Origin: Streptomyces galbus
GTDB taxonomy: Bacteria; Actinomycetota; Actinomycetes; Streptomycetales; Streptomycetaceae
Assembly (NCBI RefSeq): GCF_005280195.1
Contig: NZ_SZPR01000015.1
Span: forward strand, 160,504-224,503
Length of the DNA stretch: 64,000 nucleotides
Reading direction: 5' to 3'
The translations under genes were made by a program, and so were the position numbers. Shown here piece after piece: positions 50,153-58,567 of this stretch; positions within the stretch are counted from its first letter, which is position 1, and each line of letters opens with the position of its first letter. The notes below the pieces were generated by a model. That model did no database searches and was not told where the DNA came from. It saw only the letters and a program-made list of their open reading frames with translations.

Positions 50153-51142
50153 ATGCAGAAGCGCAGTCTGAGGGACCTCGAGGTGTCGGCCATCGGCCTG
50201 GGATGCATGGGCATGTCCGCGTTCTACGGCACCGCCGACGAGGACGAGGGCATCGCCACCATCCGGCGCGCCCTCGACCTGGGCATCACCTTCCTCGACA
50301 CGGCCCAGATGTACGGTCCCCTCACCAACGAGTCGCTGGTCGGCGAGGCGATCCGGGGCCACCGCGACGAGTACGTGATCGCCACCAAGTTCAACTACCG
50401 GATGGACCACGCCGTACCGGGCGACGTCAGCACCGTGGGCCCGCAGGACGGCTCGGCCGAGCACGTGCGCAGCTCGGTGCACGGCTCCCTGGAGCGCCTG
50501 GGCACGGACCACATCGACCTGTACTACCAGCACCGGGTCGACCCGAAGGTGCCCATCGAGGAGACCGTCGGCGCGCTGGGCGAGCTGGTGGCCGAGGGCA
50601 AGGTGCGCCACATCGGGCTGAGCGAGGCGAGCGCGGAGACCATCCGGCGGGCCCACGCCGTGCACCCGGTCACCGCCGTGCAGAGCGAGTACTCGCTGTG
50701 GTCGCGGGACGTGGAGGCCGAGGTGCTGCCCGCCTGCCGGGAGCTGGGGATCGGCTTCGTGCCGTACTCGCCGCTCGGGCGGGGCTTCCTCGCCGGGCGG
50801 TTCAGCACGCCGGACGAGCTGGACGCGGACGACTGGCGCCGCCAGAACCCGCGCTTCCAGGACGCCAACCTGGAGGCGAACCTGCGGCTGGCGGCCAAGG
50901 TGAAGGAGATCGCCGCCGAGAAGGAGGTGACCCCCGCCCAACTGGCCATCGCCTGGGTGCTGGCCCAGGGCGAGCACCTCGTGCCGATCCCCGGCACCAA
51001 GCGCCGCACCTACCTGGAGCAGAACGCCGGAGCGGTCGGCATCGAGCTGACCGCGGACGACCTGGCGCGCATCGCCGCGGAGCTGCCGGAGGCGGCGGGG
51101 GAGCGGTACGACGAGGCGGGGATGCGGTCGGTCAACCGGTAG
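50153..51142 (+). CDS. Aldo/keto reductase
   Basis: 329 residues from ATG 50153 (GGGAAGGA upstream). A classic AKR of the AKR13/YakC group: LGCMGMSAFYG, catalytic Asp49, Tyr54 (FLDTAQMYGP), Lys79 (VIATKFN) and His about 112 (LYYQHRVDP), then VQSEYSLWSRDVE and the C-terminal IPGTKRRTYLEQN. It reduces aldehydes or quinones with NADPH. No regulator is adjacent, except the distant LysR. Monocistronic. Confidence 0.94.
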   Translation: MQKRSLRDLEVSAIGLGCMGMSAFYGTADEDEGIATIRRALDLGITFLDTAQMYGPLTNESLVGEAIRGHRDEYVIATKFNYRMDHAVPGDVSTVGPQDGSAEHVRSSVHGSLERLGTDHIDLYYQHRVDPKVPIEETVGALGELVAEGKVRHIGLSEASAETIRRAHAVHPVTAVQSEYSLWSRDVEAEVLPACRELGIGFVPYSPLGRGFLAGRFSTPDELDADDWRRQNPRFQDANLEANLRLAAKVKEIAAEKEVTPAQLAIAWVLAQGEHLVPIPGTKRRTYLEQNAGAVGIELTADDLARIAAELPEAAGERYDEAGMRSVNR

Positions 51143-51180
51143 CGGCACGGCCGGGCCGCGGCCGGGGCATGATCCTCACC

Positions 51181-51396
51181 ATGGGGACACACATCGCACC
51201 GGCCTCGGCGGCCGACTTCCACCAGGTCGTCGCCGACCACTCCCGGTACTGGGGCGAGCGCGACCTCCGGTCCGGGTCGGTCGCCTTCCACCGCCGTCTC
51301 GGCTTCGACGCGAGGACCGTCGACGACTACGACGGCGCCGGCCGCCCCATGGTCGTCTTCCACCGGGACCTGCCCCTCGACGGCCCGCGGCCCTGA
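51181..51396 (+). pseudogene. GNAT acetyltransferase with in-frame internal deletion
   Basis: 71 residues from ATG 51181. MGTHIAPASAADFHQVVADH and RYWGERDLR are the N-terminus of a GNAT acetyltransferase of about 150-160 residues. SGSVAFHRRLGFDARTVDDY then DGAGRPMVVFHRDL is its C-terminus. Around 85 residues, including the acetyl-CoA-binding motif A, are missing between DLR and SGS (about 51270). The frame is preserved. No acetyl-CoA site remains, so it cannot be an active enzyme. Confidence 0.7.
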
Positions 51397-51405
51397 CCCC
51401 CGCCG

Positions 51406-51945
51406 TCACCCGGCGGTGGCGTACTGCTGCGCGGACAGCGCGAACACCCGTACCCGCCGCCCCAGGGAGGGATGGGCGGTCTCCAGGACCGGACGCATCC
51501 CGAGCTTGGCCATGACCCGTGCGGAGGCGTTGTTGCCCACCTGGGCGATGCTGACGATCCGGTCCAGCCCGCGCTCCTCGAACGCGAACCGTACGGCGGC
51601 CCGCGCGGCCTCGGTGGCCAGGCCCTGACCCCAGTGCGGCCGCCCCAACCGCCAGCCGACCTCGACCGCCGGCAGCACCTCCGGCAGGTACCCGGGCACC
51701 GAGAGGCCGGTGAACCCGGCCAGTTCGCCGCTGGACCGGATCTCCACGGCGAACAGGCCGAAGCCCCGGGCCTCCCACTCGTCCTCCCACGCCCGGACCC
51801 TGGCGCGGGTCTGCTCCTCGTCGAGGACACCGCCGTCCCGAATCCACCGCATGACCTCGGGGTCGGCGTTGACGGCGGCCATCGGGCCGACGTCCTCCTC
51901 GCGCCAGCGACGCAGGATCAGACGGGGAGTCTCGAGCCGGGCCAT
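51406..51945 (-). CDS. GNAT family N-acetyltransferase (RimJ/RimL-like)
   Basis: 179 residues from ATG 51945. RimJ-like acetyltransferase: ARLETPRLILRRWREEDVGPMAAVNADPEVMRWI, and acetyl-CoA motif RLGRPHWGQGLATEAARAAVRFAFEERGLDRIVSIAQVGNNASARVMAKLGM. Complete. Four bases after the LysR stop on the same strand, so the two are likely one transcript. The substrate is a protein N-terminus or small amine. Confidence 0.9.
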   Translation of the reverse strand: MARLETPRLILRRWREEDVGPMAAVNADPEVMRWIRDGGVLDEEQTRARVRAWEDEWEARGFGLFAVEIRSSGELAGFTGLSVPGYLPEVLPAVEVGWRLGRPHWGQGLATEAARAAVRFAFEERGLDRIVSIAQVGNNASARVMAKLGMRPVLETAHPSLGRRVRVFALSAQQYATAG

Positions 51946-51949
51946 CGCA

Positions 51950-52885
51950 TCATTCTGGATCACGGACGGGCCCCTCGCCATGCTCTCCCGGTACGTCCAC
52001 CACGCGTCCCAGGGCGCGCAGTTCCCGCACGACGGCGCGCACCACGGCCGACCCGGCCAGCTCGGAGGTGGTCACGTAGCCGACCTGCCGGGTCGGGCGG
52101 CGGGGGCCGAGCGAGGTGATGCCGACGGAGGCCGGTGCCCCGGCCAGGGACAGCGCGGGCATGACCGCCATGCCGTGCCCGGCGCCCACCAGGGACAGCA
52201 CCGCCCCGTCGTCCTCGGCCTCCACGGTCGCCTCCGGTATCCAGTCCTGTGCGGCCCACCAAGCCCGGGTGTGCGCACCGCAGTTCTCCGCCCAGTCGAC
52301 CAACGGCAGGGAGCGCGGCGAGGCGTGGCCCAGCGGGTGCGCCAGCGCGTAGGGCTCCTCGAACAGGCCCCGTGCCACCAGCCCCGGCGCGAGCGGCGGG
52401 CCGCCGAGCGTCGCGATGGCCAGGTCGGCCCTGCCGTCGCTCACCTCACCGGCCGTGCCGCGCCCCACCTCCCGGACGATCCGCACCCGGGGCTCGATAC
52501 CGGGGCACCGGGCACGCAGCCGCTCCAGCACGGGCGGCAGCAGGTGCAGCGCCGCGCTGCGGAACGCCGCGATCCGCAGCGGCCCCTCCCACCCGTCGGG
52601 CCGGGCCGCCCCGCGCGCCTCCACGACCAGCACGTCCAGCAGGCGCAGGACACGGCGGGCGTGCGCCACCGCCGCCGCTCCGGCCGGCGTGGGCCGCGCA
52701 CCGGCCCGGCCGCGCTCGAAGAGCACGGCACCGATCTTGCGCTCGCTGCCCCGCACCGAGTGCGACACCGCCGACTGCGTCAGACCCAGTGTCCCGGCCG
52801 CCGCGGAGAAGCCCCCGGTGTCCGCGACCGCCACCAGCACGCGCAGTTCGTGCGGGGCGAGATCGGAGTCGGTCGTGCGGGTCAC
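51950..52885 (-). CDS. LysR-type transcriptional regulator
   Basis: 311 residues from the GTG or ATG at 52885. DNA-binding part: LAPHELRVLVAVADTGGFSAAAGTLGLTQSAVSHSVRGSERKIGAVLFER. The co-inducer domain continues to GHGMAVMPALSLAGAPASVGITSLG. Divergent from the NADP-dependent reductase with a perfect LysR box between (52905). The likely target is that reductase and itself. Confidence 0.92.
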   Translation of the reverse strand: MTRTTDSDLAPHELRVLVAVADTGGFSAAAGTLGLTQSAVSHSVRGSERKIGAVLFERGRAGARPTPAGAAAVAHARRVLRLLDVLVVEARGAARPDGWEGPLRIAAFRSAALHLLPPVLERLRARCPGIEPRVRIVREVGRGTAGEVSDGRADLAIATLGGPPLAPGLVARGLFEEPYALAHPLGHASPRSLPLVDWAENCGAHTRAWWAAQDWIPEATVEAEDDGAVLSLVGAGHGMAVMPALSLAGAPASVGITSLGPRRPTRQVGYVTTSELAGSAVVRAVVRELRALGRVVDVPGEHGEGPVRDPE

Positions 52886-52904
52886 CGGGCGCCTGCCTCA
52901 CCGT

Positions 52905-52919
52905 ATGAGAGCTGCTCAT
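52905..52919. promoter_or_regulatory. LysR-type box (lysR/MDR intergenic)
   Basis: ATGAG-N5-CTCAT with perfect five-base arms, T-N11-A spacing, 20 bp before the lysR start and 67 bp before the reductase. Well placed for a LysR-regulated divergent promoter. Confidence 0.7.
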
Positions 52920-52985
52920 GGAACGACGTGTCGCATGACCCCAACCCGCTGCCCGTCAGGGGCATTCCCGCCCTACGGTCCGCTC

Positions 52986-53987
52986 ATGACCGAGACCGCG
53001 CTCACCGTGCACCAGACCGCCCGCCCCCACGGCTTCCCCACCCCACGGGACTTCGCCTTCGTCGAGTCGGCGCTGCCCGAACCCCCGCCCGGCGGCGCCC
53101 TGGTGGAAAACCTCTACTGGTCCGTCGACCCCTACCACCGCGAGATGATGGACGACGTGCCCGGCGGCTTCGCGCTGGACGCGCCCCTCGAAGGCCGCGC
53201 GCTGGGACGGGTCGTCGCCTCCCGCACGCCCCGGGTGGCCGAGGGCGAGGTCGTGTTCCACCGGCGGGGCTGGCGCACGCACGCGGTGGTCACGCCCGAG
53301 GAGATCCGCCGGCTGCCCCACTACGACGGGGTGCCGCTGTCCGCGTACCTGAGCGTCCTCGGCGGAACCGGTCTGACCGCGTACGTGGGGCTGACCAGGA
53401 TCGCCCGGCTGGAGAAGGGGGAGGACCTGTTCGTGTCGGGCGCGGCCGGCGGGGTCGGCACGGCCACCGCCCGCTTCGCGCGGCTGCTCGGCGCCGGGTG
53501 CCTCGTGGGCAGCACCGGCTCGGCGGCCAAGGCCGGTCACCTCACGCGGGTGGTCGGCTACGACGCCGCCTTCGACTACCACGACGGACCGGCCGCCGAC
53601 CTGCTCGCCGAGGCCGCGCCGGACGGGTTCGACGTCTTCGTCGACAACGTCGGCGGTGAGCAACTGGCGGCGGCGGTCGGGGCGTTGCGCCCGCACGGCC
53701 GCATCGTCCGCATCGGCACCGTCAGCCAGTACAACACCCCCGACGTGACCGTGGCGCGCTTCGACCACGCGGACGTCGTGGAGAAGAGCCTGCGCATGGA
53801 GGGCTTCCTGGTCCGCGACTACGCCGACGTCCAGGAGGAGCTGTACGACTTCGCCGTACCCCACCTGCGCAGTGGCCGCCTGACACCCGACGAGACGGTG
53901 GTGGACGGCTTCGAGCACATCGTGGACGCGTTCCTGGACATGCTGCACGGGCGCACCACGGGCAAGACCGTCGTGCGGGCGCGGTGA
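52986..53987 (+). CDS. NADP-dependent MDR oxidoreductase (PTGR/curcumin reductase-like)
   Basis: 333 residues. A zinc-less medium-chain reductase: ENLYWSVDPYHREMMDD, ALEGRALGRVVASRTPRVAEGEVVFHRRGWRTHAV, GGTGLTAYVGLTRIARLEKGEDLFVSGAAGGVGTATARFARLLG (cofactor motif GxGxxG variant), and YNTPDVTVARFDHADVVEKSLRMEGFLVRDY. It reduces alpha,beta-unsaturated ketones or aldehydes with NADPH. Controlled by the divergent LysR protein. Complete. Confidence 0.93.
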   Translation: MTETALTVHQTARPHGFPTPRDFAFVESALPEPPPGGALVENLYWSVDPYHREMMDDVPGGFALDAPLEGRALGRVVASRTPRVAEGEVVFHRRGWRTHAVVTPEEIRRLPHYDGVPLSAYLSVLGGTGLTAYVGLTRIARLEKGEDLFVSGAAGGVGTATARFARLLGAGCLVGSTGSAAKAGHLTRVVGYDAAFDYHDGPAADLLAEAAPDGFDVFVDNVGGEQLAAAVGALRPHGRIVRIGTVSQYNTPDVTVARFDHADVVEKSLRMEGFLVRDYADVQEELYDFAVPHLRSGRLTPDETVVDGFEHIVDAFLDMLHGRTTGKTVVRAR

Positions 53988-54081
53988 AGGACCCGTCCCG
54001 CACGCGTTCGTCACCCGGCGGTCGGCGTCCGATGTGGTACAGGAGTTCGCTCTGAAACACTGGTGTGCCAGTATCACCGTC

Positions 54082-54471
54082 ATGGCAGAGGAACCACTGG
54101 TGGGAACAGAGCGCGCCGAGCCGGCCCAGCCGCCGGACGGACTGTCCGTCCTGTCCGCCGCCACCGGCGACGTACACGTGCTGACGCTGGCCGGGGAGAT
54201 CGACCACCACACCGGCGACGAGCTGAGGCGGGCACTCGACGGCGTCACGGGCGCCGCACGGCCCCGCGTCGTCCTCGACATGCACCAGGTGGGGTTCATG
54301 GACTCCAGCGGCATCAACATCCTGCTCACCGCCCACCGCGCCGCCACCGACGCCGACGGCTGGCTGCGCCTGGCCGCACCCACCGCGTCGGTGCTGCGCA
54401 CCCTGCAACTCGTGGGCGTCGACACGGTGATCGACTGCCACTCCACCCTCGACGAGGCGCTCGCCGGCTGA
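54082..54471 (+). CDS. STAS-domain anti-sigma factor antagonist
   Basis: 129 residues from ATG 54082. The domain core VHVLTLAGEIDHHTGDELRRALDGV and VVLDMHQVGFMDSSGINILLTAHRAATD contains the phosphorylatable serine pair (DSSG) of SpoIIAA/RsbV-type antagonists. No kinase or phosphatase is adjacent. The SpoIIE-type phosphatase at 28962 could act on it in trans. A 16-residue upstream extension with its own start is possible but less likely. Confidence 0.9.
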   Translation: MAEEPLVGTERAEPAQPPDGLSVLSAATGDVHVLTLAGEIDHHTGDELRRALDGVTGAARPRVVLDMHQVGFMDSSGINILLTAHRAATDADGWLRLAAPTASVLRTLQLVGVDTVIDCHSTLDEALAG

Positions 54472-54578
54472 CCCCACCGCGGGGGCTCCCGCGACGGCGC
54501 TACTGCCGTCGAAGGCCGCGAGCAGGCCGTGCGGCGGGTCCTGGCCGAAGAGCAGGTCGGTGCTCCACCGCGCCTCCG

Positions 54579-55445
54579 TCAGCGAGCGGTCGCCACGGCT
54601 CCCTCCAGGAAGGCGGGCAGGTCGGCGGCCGGGCGACCGAGCAGGTCTTCCAGCGCGGTCCCGGTGGTGGCGAACTCACCGCGCCGGGAGGCGTGGAACA
54701 TGCCGAGGAGCAGGTCGGCCTGCCCGCTCGGCATGCCGTGGCCGACGAGTGAGGCCGTCCACTCCTCGTCGTCGACGACCACACGGCGGACCGTGCGTCC
54801 GCCCAGCCGGGTGAGCAGGCCGGCGACGTCGTCGAGGTCGTAGGCCCGTGCCGCGGTCAGGGGCGGGGTCGGACCCTCGTACCGGCCGCCGTCGGCCAGC
54901 AGGACGGCGGCCGCCTCGGCGAGGTCGTCGTGCGTGGTCCAGGACACGGGCCCGTCGGCCGGCGCCCGCAGCTCGCCGGTCTCCAGCGCCCCGCCCAGCA
55001 GGAGCGGGACGGTGCCGGCGTAGAAGCCGTTGCGCAGCGATGTGAACGGTGCGCCGGTCGCGGCCAGGTACCGCTCCGTGGCCGCGTGGTCGGGCATGGG
55101 CGCGAACAACGAGTCGGCGCGGGCGCCCTGGTGGCTGGTGTAGAAGATCCGCTCGGCGCCGGCCGCGCGGGCCGCGTCGATCGCGGCCCTGTGGCGGGCG
55201 ACCGCCGCGTCGCCGGCGTCGTTGACCGAGACGACGAGCACGCGTGAGGCGCCCTCGAACGCCTGGGCGAGCGAGGCCGGGTCGTCGTAGTCGCCGCGCC
55301 GCACGTGGACGCCGGCGGTGAGGAGCCCGGCCGCCCGCTCGGGGTCACGCACGCAGGCGACGACCCGGTCCGCCGGGACACGGGTGACGAGCCGCTGGAC
55401 GATCCGGGAGCCGAGCTGACCGGTGGCTCCGGTGATGACGAACAT
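54579..55445 (-). CDS. NmrA/QOR2-like NAD(P)-binding protein
   Basis: 288 residues. Atypical SDR: TGATGQLGSRIVQRL Rossmann motif, GVHVRRGDYDDPASLAQAFEGASRVLVVS, and SLRNGFYAGTVPLLLGGALETGELRAPADGPVSWTTHDDLAEAAAVLL, as in the quinone oxidoreductase QOR2 group. The catalytic Tyr/Lys pair of classical SDRs is not conserved. It usually reduces quinones or acts as a redox sensor. Divergent from a TetR gene with operator-like repeats between. Confidence 0.9.
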   Translation of the reverse strand: MFVITGATGQLGSRIVQRLVTRVPADRVVACVRDPERAAGLLTAGVHVRRGDYDDPASLAQAFEGASRVLVVSVNDAGDAAVARHRAAIDAARAAGAERIFYTSHQGARADSLFAPMPDHAATERYLAATGAPFTSLRNGFYAGTVPLLLGGALETGELRAPADGPVSWTTHDDLAEAAAVLLADGGRYEGPTPPLTAARAYDLDDVAGLLTRLGGRTVRRVVVDDEEWTASLVGHGMPSGQADLLLGMFHASRRGEFATTGTALEDLLGRPAADLPAFLEGAVATAR

Positions 55446-55482
55446 GCTGTGCCTCCTGGCTGGGTGCCGACGCGATCGGTGT

Positions 55483-55528
55483 TATCGCCGTTACTGCCAC
55501 AACGTTAACACCGTTAATATCGGCGATA
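55483..55528. promoter_or_regulatory. Operator-like repeats between NmrA-like and TetR genes
   Basis: TATCGCCG (55483-55490) and CGGCGATA (55521-55528) form perfect eight-base arms. Inside them is the direct repeat CGTTAA-CAC-CGTTAA and a GTTAAC palindrome. The region is only 107 bp long and must carry both promoters, so the TetR protein very probably binds here. Confidence 0.6.
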
Positions 55529-55552
55529 GCAAGGATGCGTTATCGTCGGACC

Positions 55553-56260
55553 GTGACAGACACCACCAAGCCGCTCGACGGCCGGTCCGCGATGCGGACG
55601 AACCTCGTGGAGGTCGCCGCTCGCCTCCTGCGCGAGCACGGACCCGCCGGCGTCACCACGCGCGCGGTCGCCCAGGCCGCGGGCGTGCAGGCGCCCGCCA
55701 TCTACCGGCTGTTCGGGGACAAGGACGGGCTGCTCGACTCGGTCGCCGAGCACGTCCTGGCGACCTACGTCGCCGGGAAGCGCTCCGAGCACCGCGACCC
55801 GGTGGCGGACCTGCGGGCCGGCTGGGACACCCACATCGGCTTCGGCCTCGCCAACCCGGCGGTGTTCGGCCTCCTCGCGGACCCCGCGCGTGCGTCGCGC
55901 TCACCGGCCACGGTCGCCGGCCTGGACGTCCTGCGCGCCCGCGTGCACCGGCTCGCCGCGGCCGGACGCCTGCGGGTGCCCGAACGGCGCGCGGTGGAGC
56001 TGATCCACGCCGCCGGGACCGGCGCCGTCCTCGCCCTGCTGGCGACGCCGCCCGAGCAGCGTGACCTCGGCCTCGCCGACGCGATGTACGACGCGGTGAC
56101 CCGGGCGGTCCTCACCGACGTACCGGCCGTGGAGGGGGACGACACCGCCGCCGCGGCCGTCGCGTTCCGGGCCGTCGTACCGGACCTGCCGATGCTCACC
56201 GGCGCCGAGCGCGCCCTGCTGGCCGAGTGGCTCGACCGGCCGACGGACCCACAGGGGTGA
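55553..56260 (+). CDS. TetR family transcriptional regulator
   Basis: 235 residues from GTG 55553. Helix-turn-helix RTNLVEVAARLLREHGPAGVTTRAVAQAAGVQAPAIYRLFGDKDGLLDSVAEHVL, then a long ligand-binding domain (AGWDTHIGFGLANPAVFGLLADPARA). Pairs with the NmrA/QOR2-like gene, a common quinone-responsive pairing. Complete. The C-terminal 40 residues are hydrophobic/acidic and unassigned. Confidence 0.92.
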   Translation: MTDTTKPLDGRSAMRTNLVEVAARLLREHGPAGVTTRAVAQAAGVQAPAIYRLFGDKDGLLDSVAEHVLATYVAGKRSEHRDPVADLRAGWDTHIGFGLANPAVFGLLADPARASRSPATVAGLDVLRARVHRLAAAGRLRVPERRAVELIHAAGTGAVLALLATPPEQRDLGLADAMYDAVTRAVLTDVPAVEGDDTAAAAVAFRAVVPDLPMLTGAERALLAEWLDRPTDPQG

Positions 56261-56389
56261 GCCCCGGCTGCGGGCGTCGCTCCGGACCGCGTGAGTGCCG
56301 CTGCGGCCGCCGCTCCGGAGCGCACCCGCCCGCGCGGCGGGCCGGTCCCGCCGTCGCCCCGGTGCCGCGCAGGGGGCCGGGGTCCGTGC

Positions 56390-56482
56390 TCAGCGGTTCA
56401 GGAGCAGGAGCAGGACGATCGTCGCCACCGCGCTGATGAGCAGGGAACCGAGGCAGCCGACGCGATTGCTGAAGAAGAACAT
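56390..56482 (-). CDS. 30-residue single-pass membrane peptide
   Basis: ATG 56482, GAGGGG-like bases about 12 upstream. Encodes MFFFSNRVGCLGSLLIS then an unbroken Val/Leu stretch ending LLLLNR. One transmembrane segment with a cysteine at its cytosolic end. Tiny proteins with this MFFFSNR-VGCLGS start recur in Streptomyces genomes, so I think it is a genuine gene although very short. Function unknown. Confidence 0.65.
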   Translation of the reverse strand: MFFFSNRVGCLGSLLISAVATIVLLLLLNR

Positions 56483-56684
56483 GGCCCCCGGTTACCCCTC
56501 TGCGGGCCCGGCGCACCTGCGGAAGCGCACTGATCGCCGGCGCCCGGACGACCTCCGCCTCCCGCGTCCCGACCCGGCGCCGGCAGCGGACCGCCTCTGT
56601 GAGGCGGATCACGCACCCGGATGTCACGATCGGAACCGCCCGGCTGTCTTCTCTGCAAACAGCGCCTAGCGGATGGGAGTGGTC

Positions 56685-57431
56685 ATGAAGATCGCGGTTG
56701 CCGGTGGTACCGGAGTGGCCGGGCGGTACGTCGTGGAGGCGCTGCGTGCCCGCGGCCACGAGCCGGTGGTGCTGTCGCGCGCCAAGGGCGTGGACCTGCT
56801 GAACGGAACGGGACTGGAGGCGGCGCTCGCCGGGGCGGAGGGCGTCGTGGACGTCGCCAACGTCACCACCATGCGCAAGTCGGTGGCGGTGGACTTCTTC
56901 GACCGGGCGGGACGCAACCTTGTCGCGGCGGCCGAGCGGGCCGGGGTGCGGCACCTGGTGACGCTGTCGATCGTGGGCGTCGACCGGGTCAGGAACCCCT
57001 ACTACGCGGGCAAGCTGCGTCAGGAGGAGATCGTCCGGGGTGGGGCGGTGCCGTGGACGATCCTGCGGGCGACGCAGTTCCACGAGTTCGCGGGGCAGGT
57101 CCTGAGCGGCGTGCCCGGGCCGATCGCGGCGGTGCCGAAGGCGCCCGTCCAGCCCATCGCCGTGCGCGAAGTGGGCGAGGCCCTGGCCGACCTCGTGCTC
57201 GGGCAGCCGCAGGACATGGCCGGTGAGCTGGCGGGACCGCGGGTCGAGTCGCTGGTCGACATGGCACGCGCGCTGATCGCCGCGGGCGGTGCCCGTCGGC
57301 GTCCGGTGCTGCCGATGTACTTCCCCGGCGGCATGAGCGCCGGCGGTCTGCTGCCCACCGGCCCGGGGCCGCGCGGCACGCAGACCTTCGCCGACTGGCT
57401 CGGCCGGCAGAAGGCGTCGGCGTCCGTGTGA
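56685..57431 (+). CDS. NAD(P)-binding (atypical SDR) oxidoreductase
   Basis: 248 residues from ATG 56685 with GGGAG upstream (ATG 56673 is the alternative). Rossmann motif MKIAVAGGTGVAGRYVVEALRARGHEPVVLSR, LVTLSIVGVDRVRNPYYAGKLRQEEIVRGGAVPWTILRATQFHEF, and PVQPIAVREVGEALADLVLG. An NmrA/SDR-a5-like protein related to those at 54579. It probably reduces an NAD(P)-linked small substrate or senses the redox state. Monocistronic, terminator follows. Confidence 0.9.
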   Translation: MKIAVAGGTGVAGRYVVEALRARGHEPVVLSRAKGVDLLNGTGLEAALAGAEGVVDVANVTTMRKSVAVDFFDRAGRNLVAAAERAGVRHLVTLSIVGVDRVRNPYYAGKLRQEEIVRGGAVPWTILRATQFHEFAGQVLSGVPGPIAAVPKAPVQPIAVREVGEALADLVLGQPQDMAGELAGPRVESLVDMARALIAAGGARRRPVLPMYFPGGMSAGGLLPTGPGPRGTQTFADWLGRQKASASV

Positions 57432-57455
57432 CGCCTTCGCGCCTTCGCGCACCGG

Positions 57456-57480
57456 GGCCGCCGGTATCGCGTCGGCGGCC
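57456..57480. terminator. Hairpin terminator after the atypical SDR gene
   Basis: GGCCGCCG-N9-CGGCGGCC, perfect 8-bp arms, between convergent genes ending at 57431 and 57586. Confidence 0.6.
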
Positions 57481-57585
57481 GTCCGGCTGAGGGGTGGGAG
57501 CGCCTCCGGCCGCGGCTCGGCGCACATCAGTGGCGAGGTGGGCACGTGACTTCGCGCCCGCCGGTCGACCGGTGCGCGGACGGGC

Positions 57586-58452
57586 TCACCTGCGCGCGAC
57601 GGCCGGCGGGCCGGTGACGGCGGCGAGCTGCACCTTGCTCTCGTCCTCGCTGCCCGGCGCGGCGGTCATGATGACGATCTTGAGGTCGGAGTCGCCGTCG
57701 GTCAGCACGTCGCAGTCCACCTCGACCGGGCCCACCGTCGGGTGGTCGATGCTCTTGTGGTCCTCGCGGTGGGCGGCCACCTCGCCGGTCGCCCAGAGCC
57801 GCGCGAACCGCTCGTTGCCCGCGAGGAGGCGGCGGATCAGCGAGGCCAGCCGCTCGTCCTGCGGGAAGCGGCCGGTGGCGCGGCGCAGGTCGGAGACGAC
57901 GGCGGCGTCGGTGGCGTCCCGGTCCGTCTCGGTGACCGGCCACAGCGCGAGGCGGGGAGGGGTGCCGTCGACGGGGAAGCGGTCGAGGGCGAAGTTGCGC
58001 AACCGGGGCGGTGCGGGGGAGGGGTCGCCCAGCAGGGCGGCCCACGCGCGGTTCCACCACAGCAGGTGCCAGTCCGCCGCGAACACGGCCACCGGCACGT
58101 CCGCGAGGCGGGTGAGCACCCGCTGCACACCGGGCGGGAGGTGGTCGCGGATGACGCCGGGCGCCGGCGGTGCGAGGCGGGCGAGCCGGTACAGGTGGTC
58201 GCGCTCGGCCGTGGACAGGTGCAGCGCGCGTGCCAGGGCGGCCACCACCGACGGCGAGGGGGTCGTGGCCCGCCCCTGTTCCAGGCGCACCACGTAGTCG
58301 ACCGACACCCCGGCCAGGTCCGCGAGCTCCTCGCGCCGCAGCCCGGTGGCCCGGCGCCCGCGGGCCACGGGCAGTCCGGCGGCCGACGGGGGCAGCCGTT
58401 CGCGCCAGGTGCGGATCATGGTGCCCAGTCCGGTTCCGGGGGTCGTCGGCAT
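57586..58452 (-). CDS. XRE-type regulator with MmyB-like ligand domain
   Basis: 288 residues from ATG 58452 (ATG 58461 is an alternative). N-terminal helix-turn-helix: RATGLRREELADLAGVSVDYVVRLEQGRATTPSPSVVAALARALHLSTAERDHLYRLA. The remaining two thirds match the MmyB-like, PAS-related ligand pocket common in Streptomyces (VLTRLADVPVAVFAADWHLLWWNRAWAALLGD, NFALDRFPVDGTP). Divergent from an SDR gene, which it likely controls. Ligands of this family are mostly fatty acids or unknown. Confidence 0.9.
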   Translation of the reverse strand: MPTTPGTGLGTMIRTWRERLPPSAAGLPVARGRRATGLRREELADLAGVSVDYVVRLEQGRATTPSPSVVAALARALHLSTAERDHLYRLARLAPPAPGVIRDHLPPGVQRVLTRLADVPVAVFAADWHLLWWNRAWAALLGDPSPAPPRLRNFALDRFPVDGTPPRLALWPVTETDRDATDAAVVSDLRRATGRFPQDERLASLIRRLLAGNERFARLWATGEVAAHREDHKSIDHPTVGPVEVDCDVLTDGDSDLKIVIMTAAPGSEDESKVQLAAVTGPPAVARR

Positions 58453-58567
58453 GCCTCCCATGCTCCCGCACCGAGGGCGGGGCGCGCCCGCCCGAGGGTG
58501 GTACCGCTCGTCCTACCGTCGCGGCGTCCCTGGCACCGTCCTGCCCACCGGGCCCAGGATCGACGGC

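Noticed and set aside
54480..54578. Minus-strand tail reading RSLTEARWSTDLLFGQDPPHG
   Set aside because: It looks protein-like and may be a gene remnant after the NmrA-like gene, but with no start and no family match I cannot call it.
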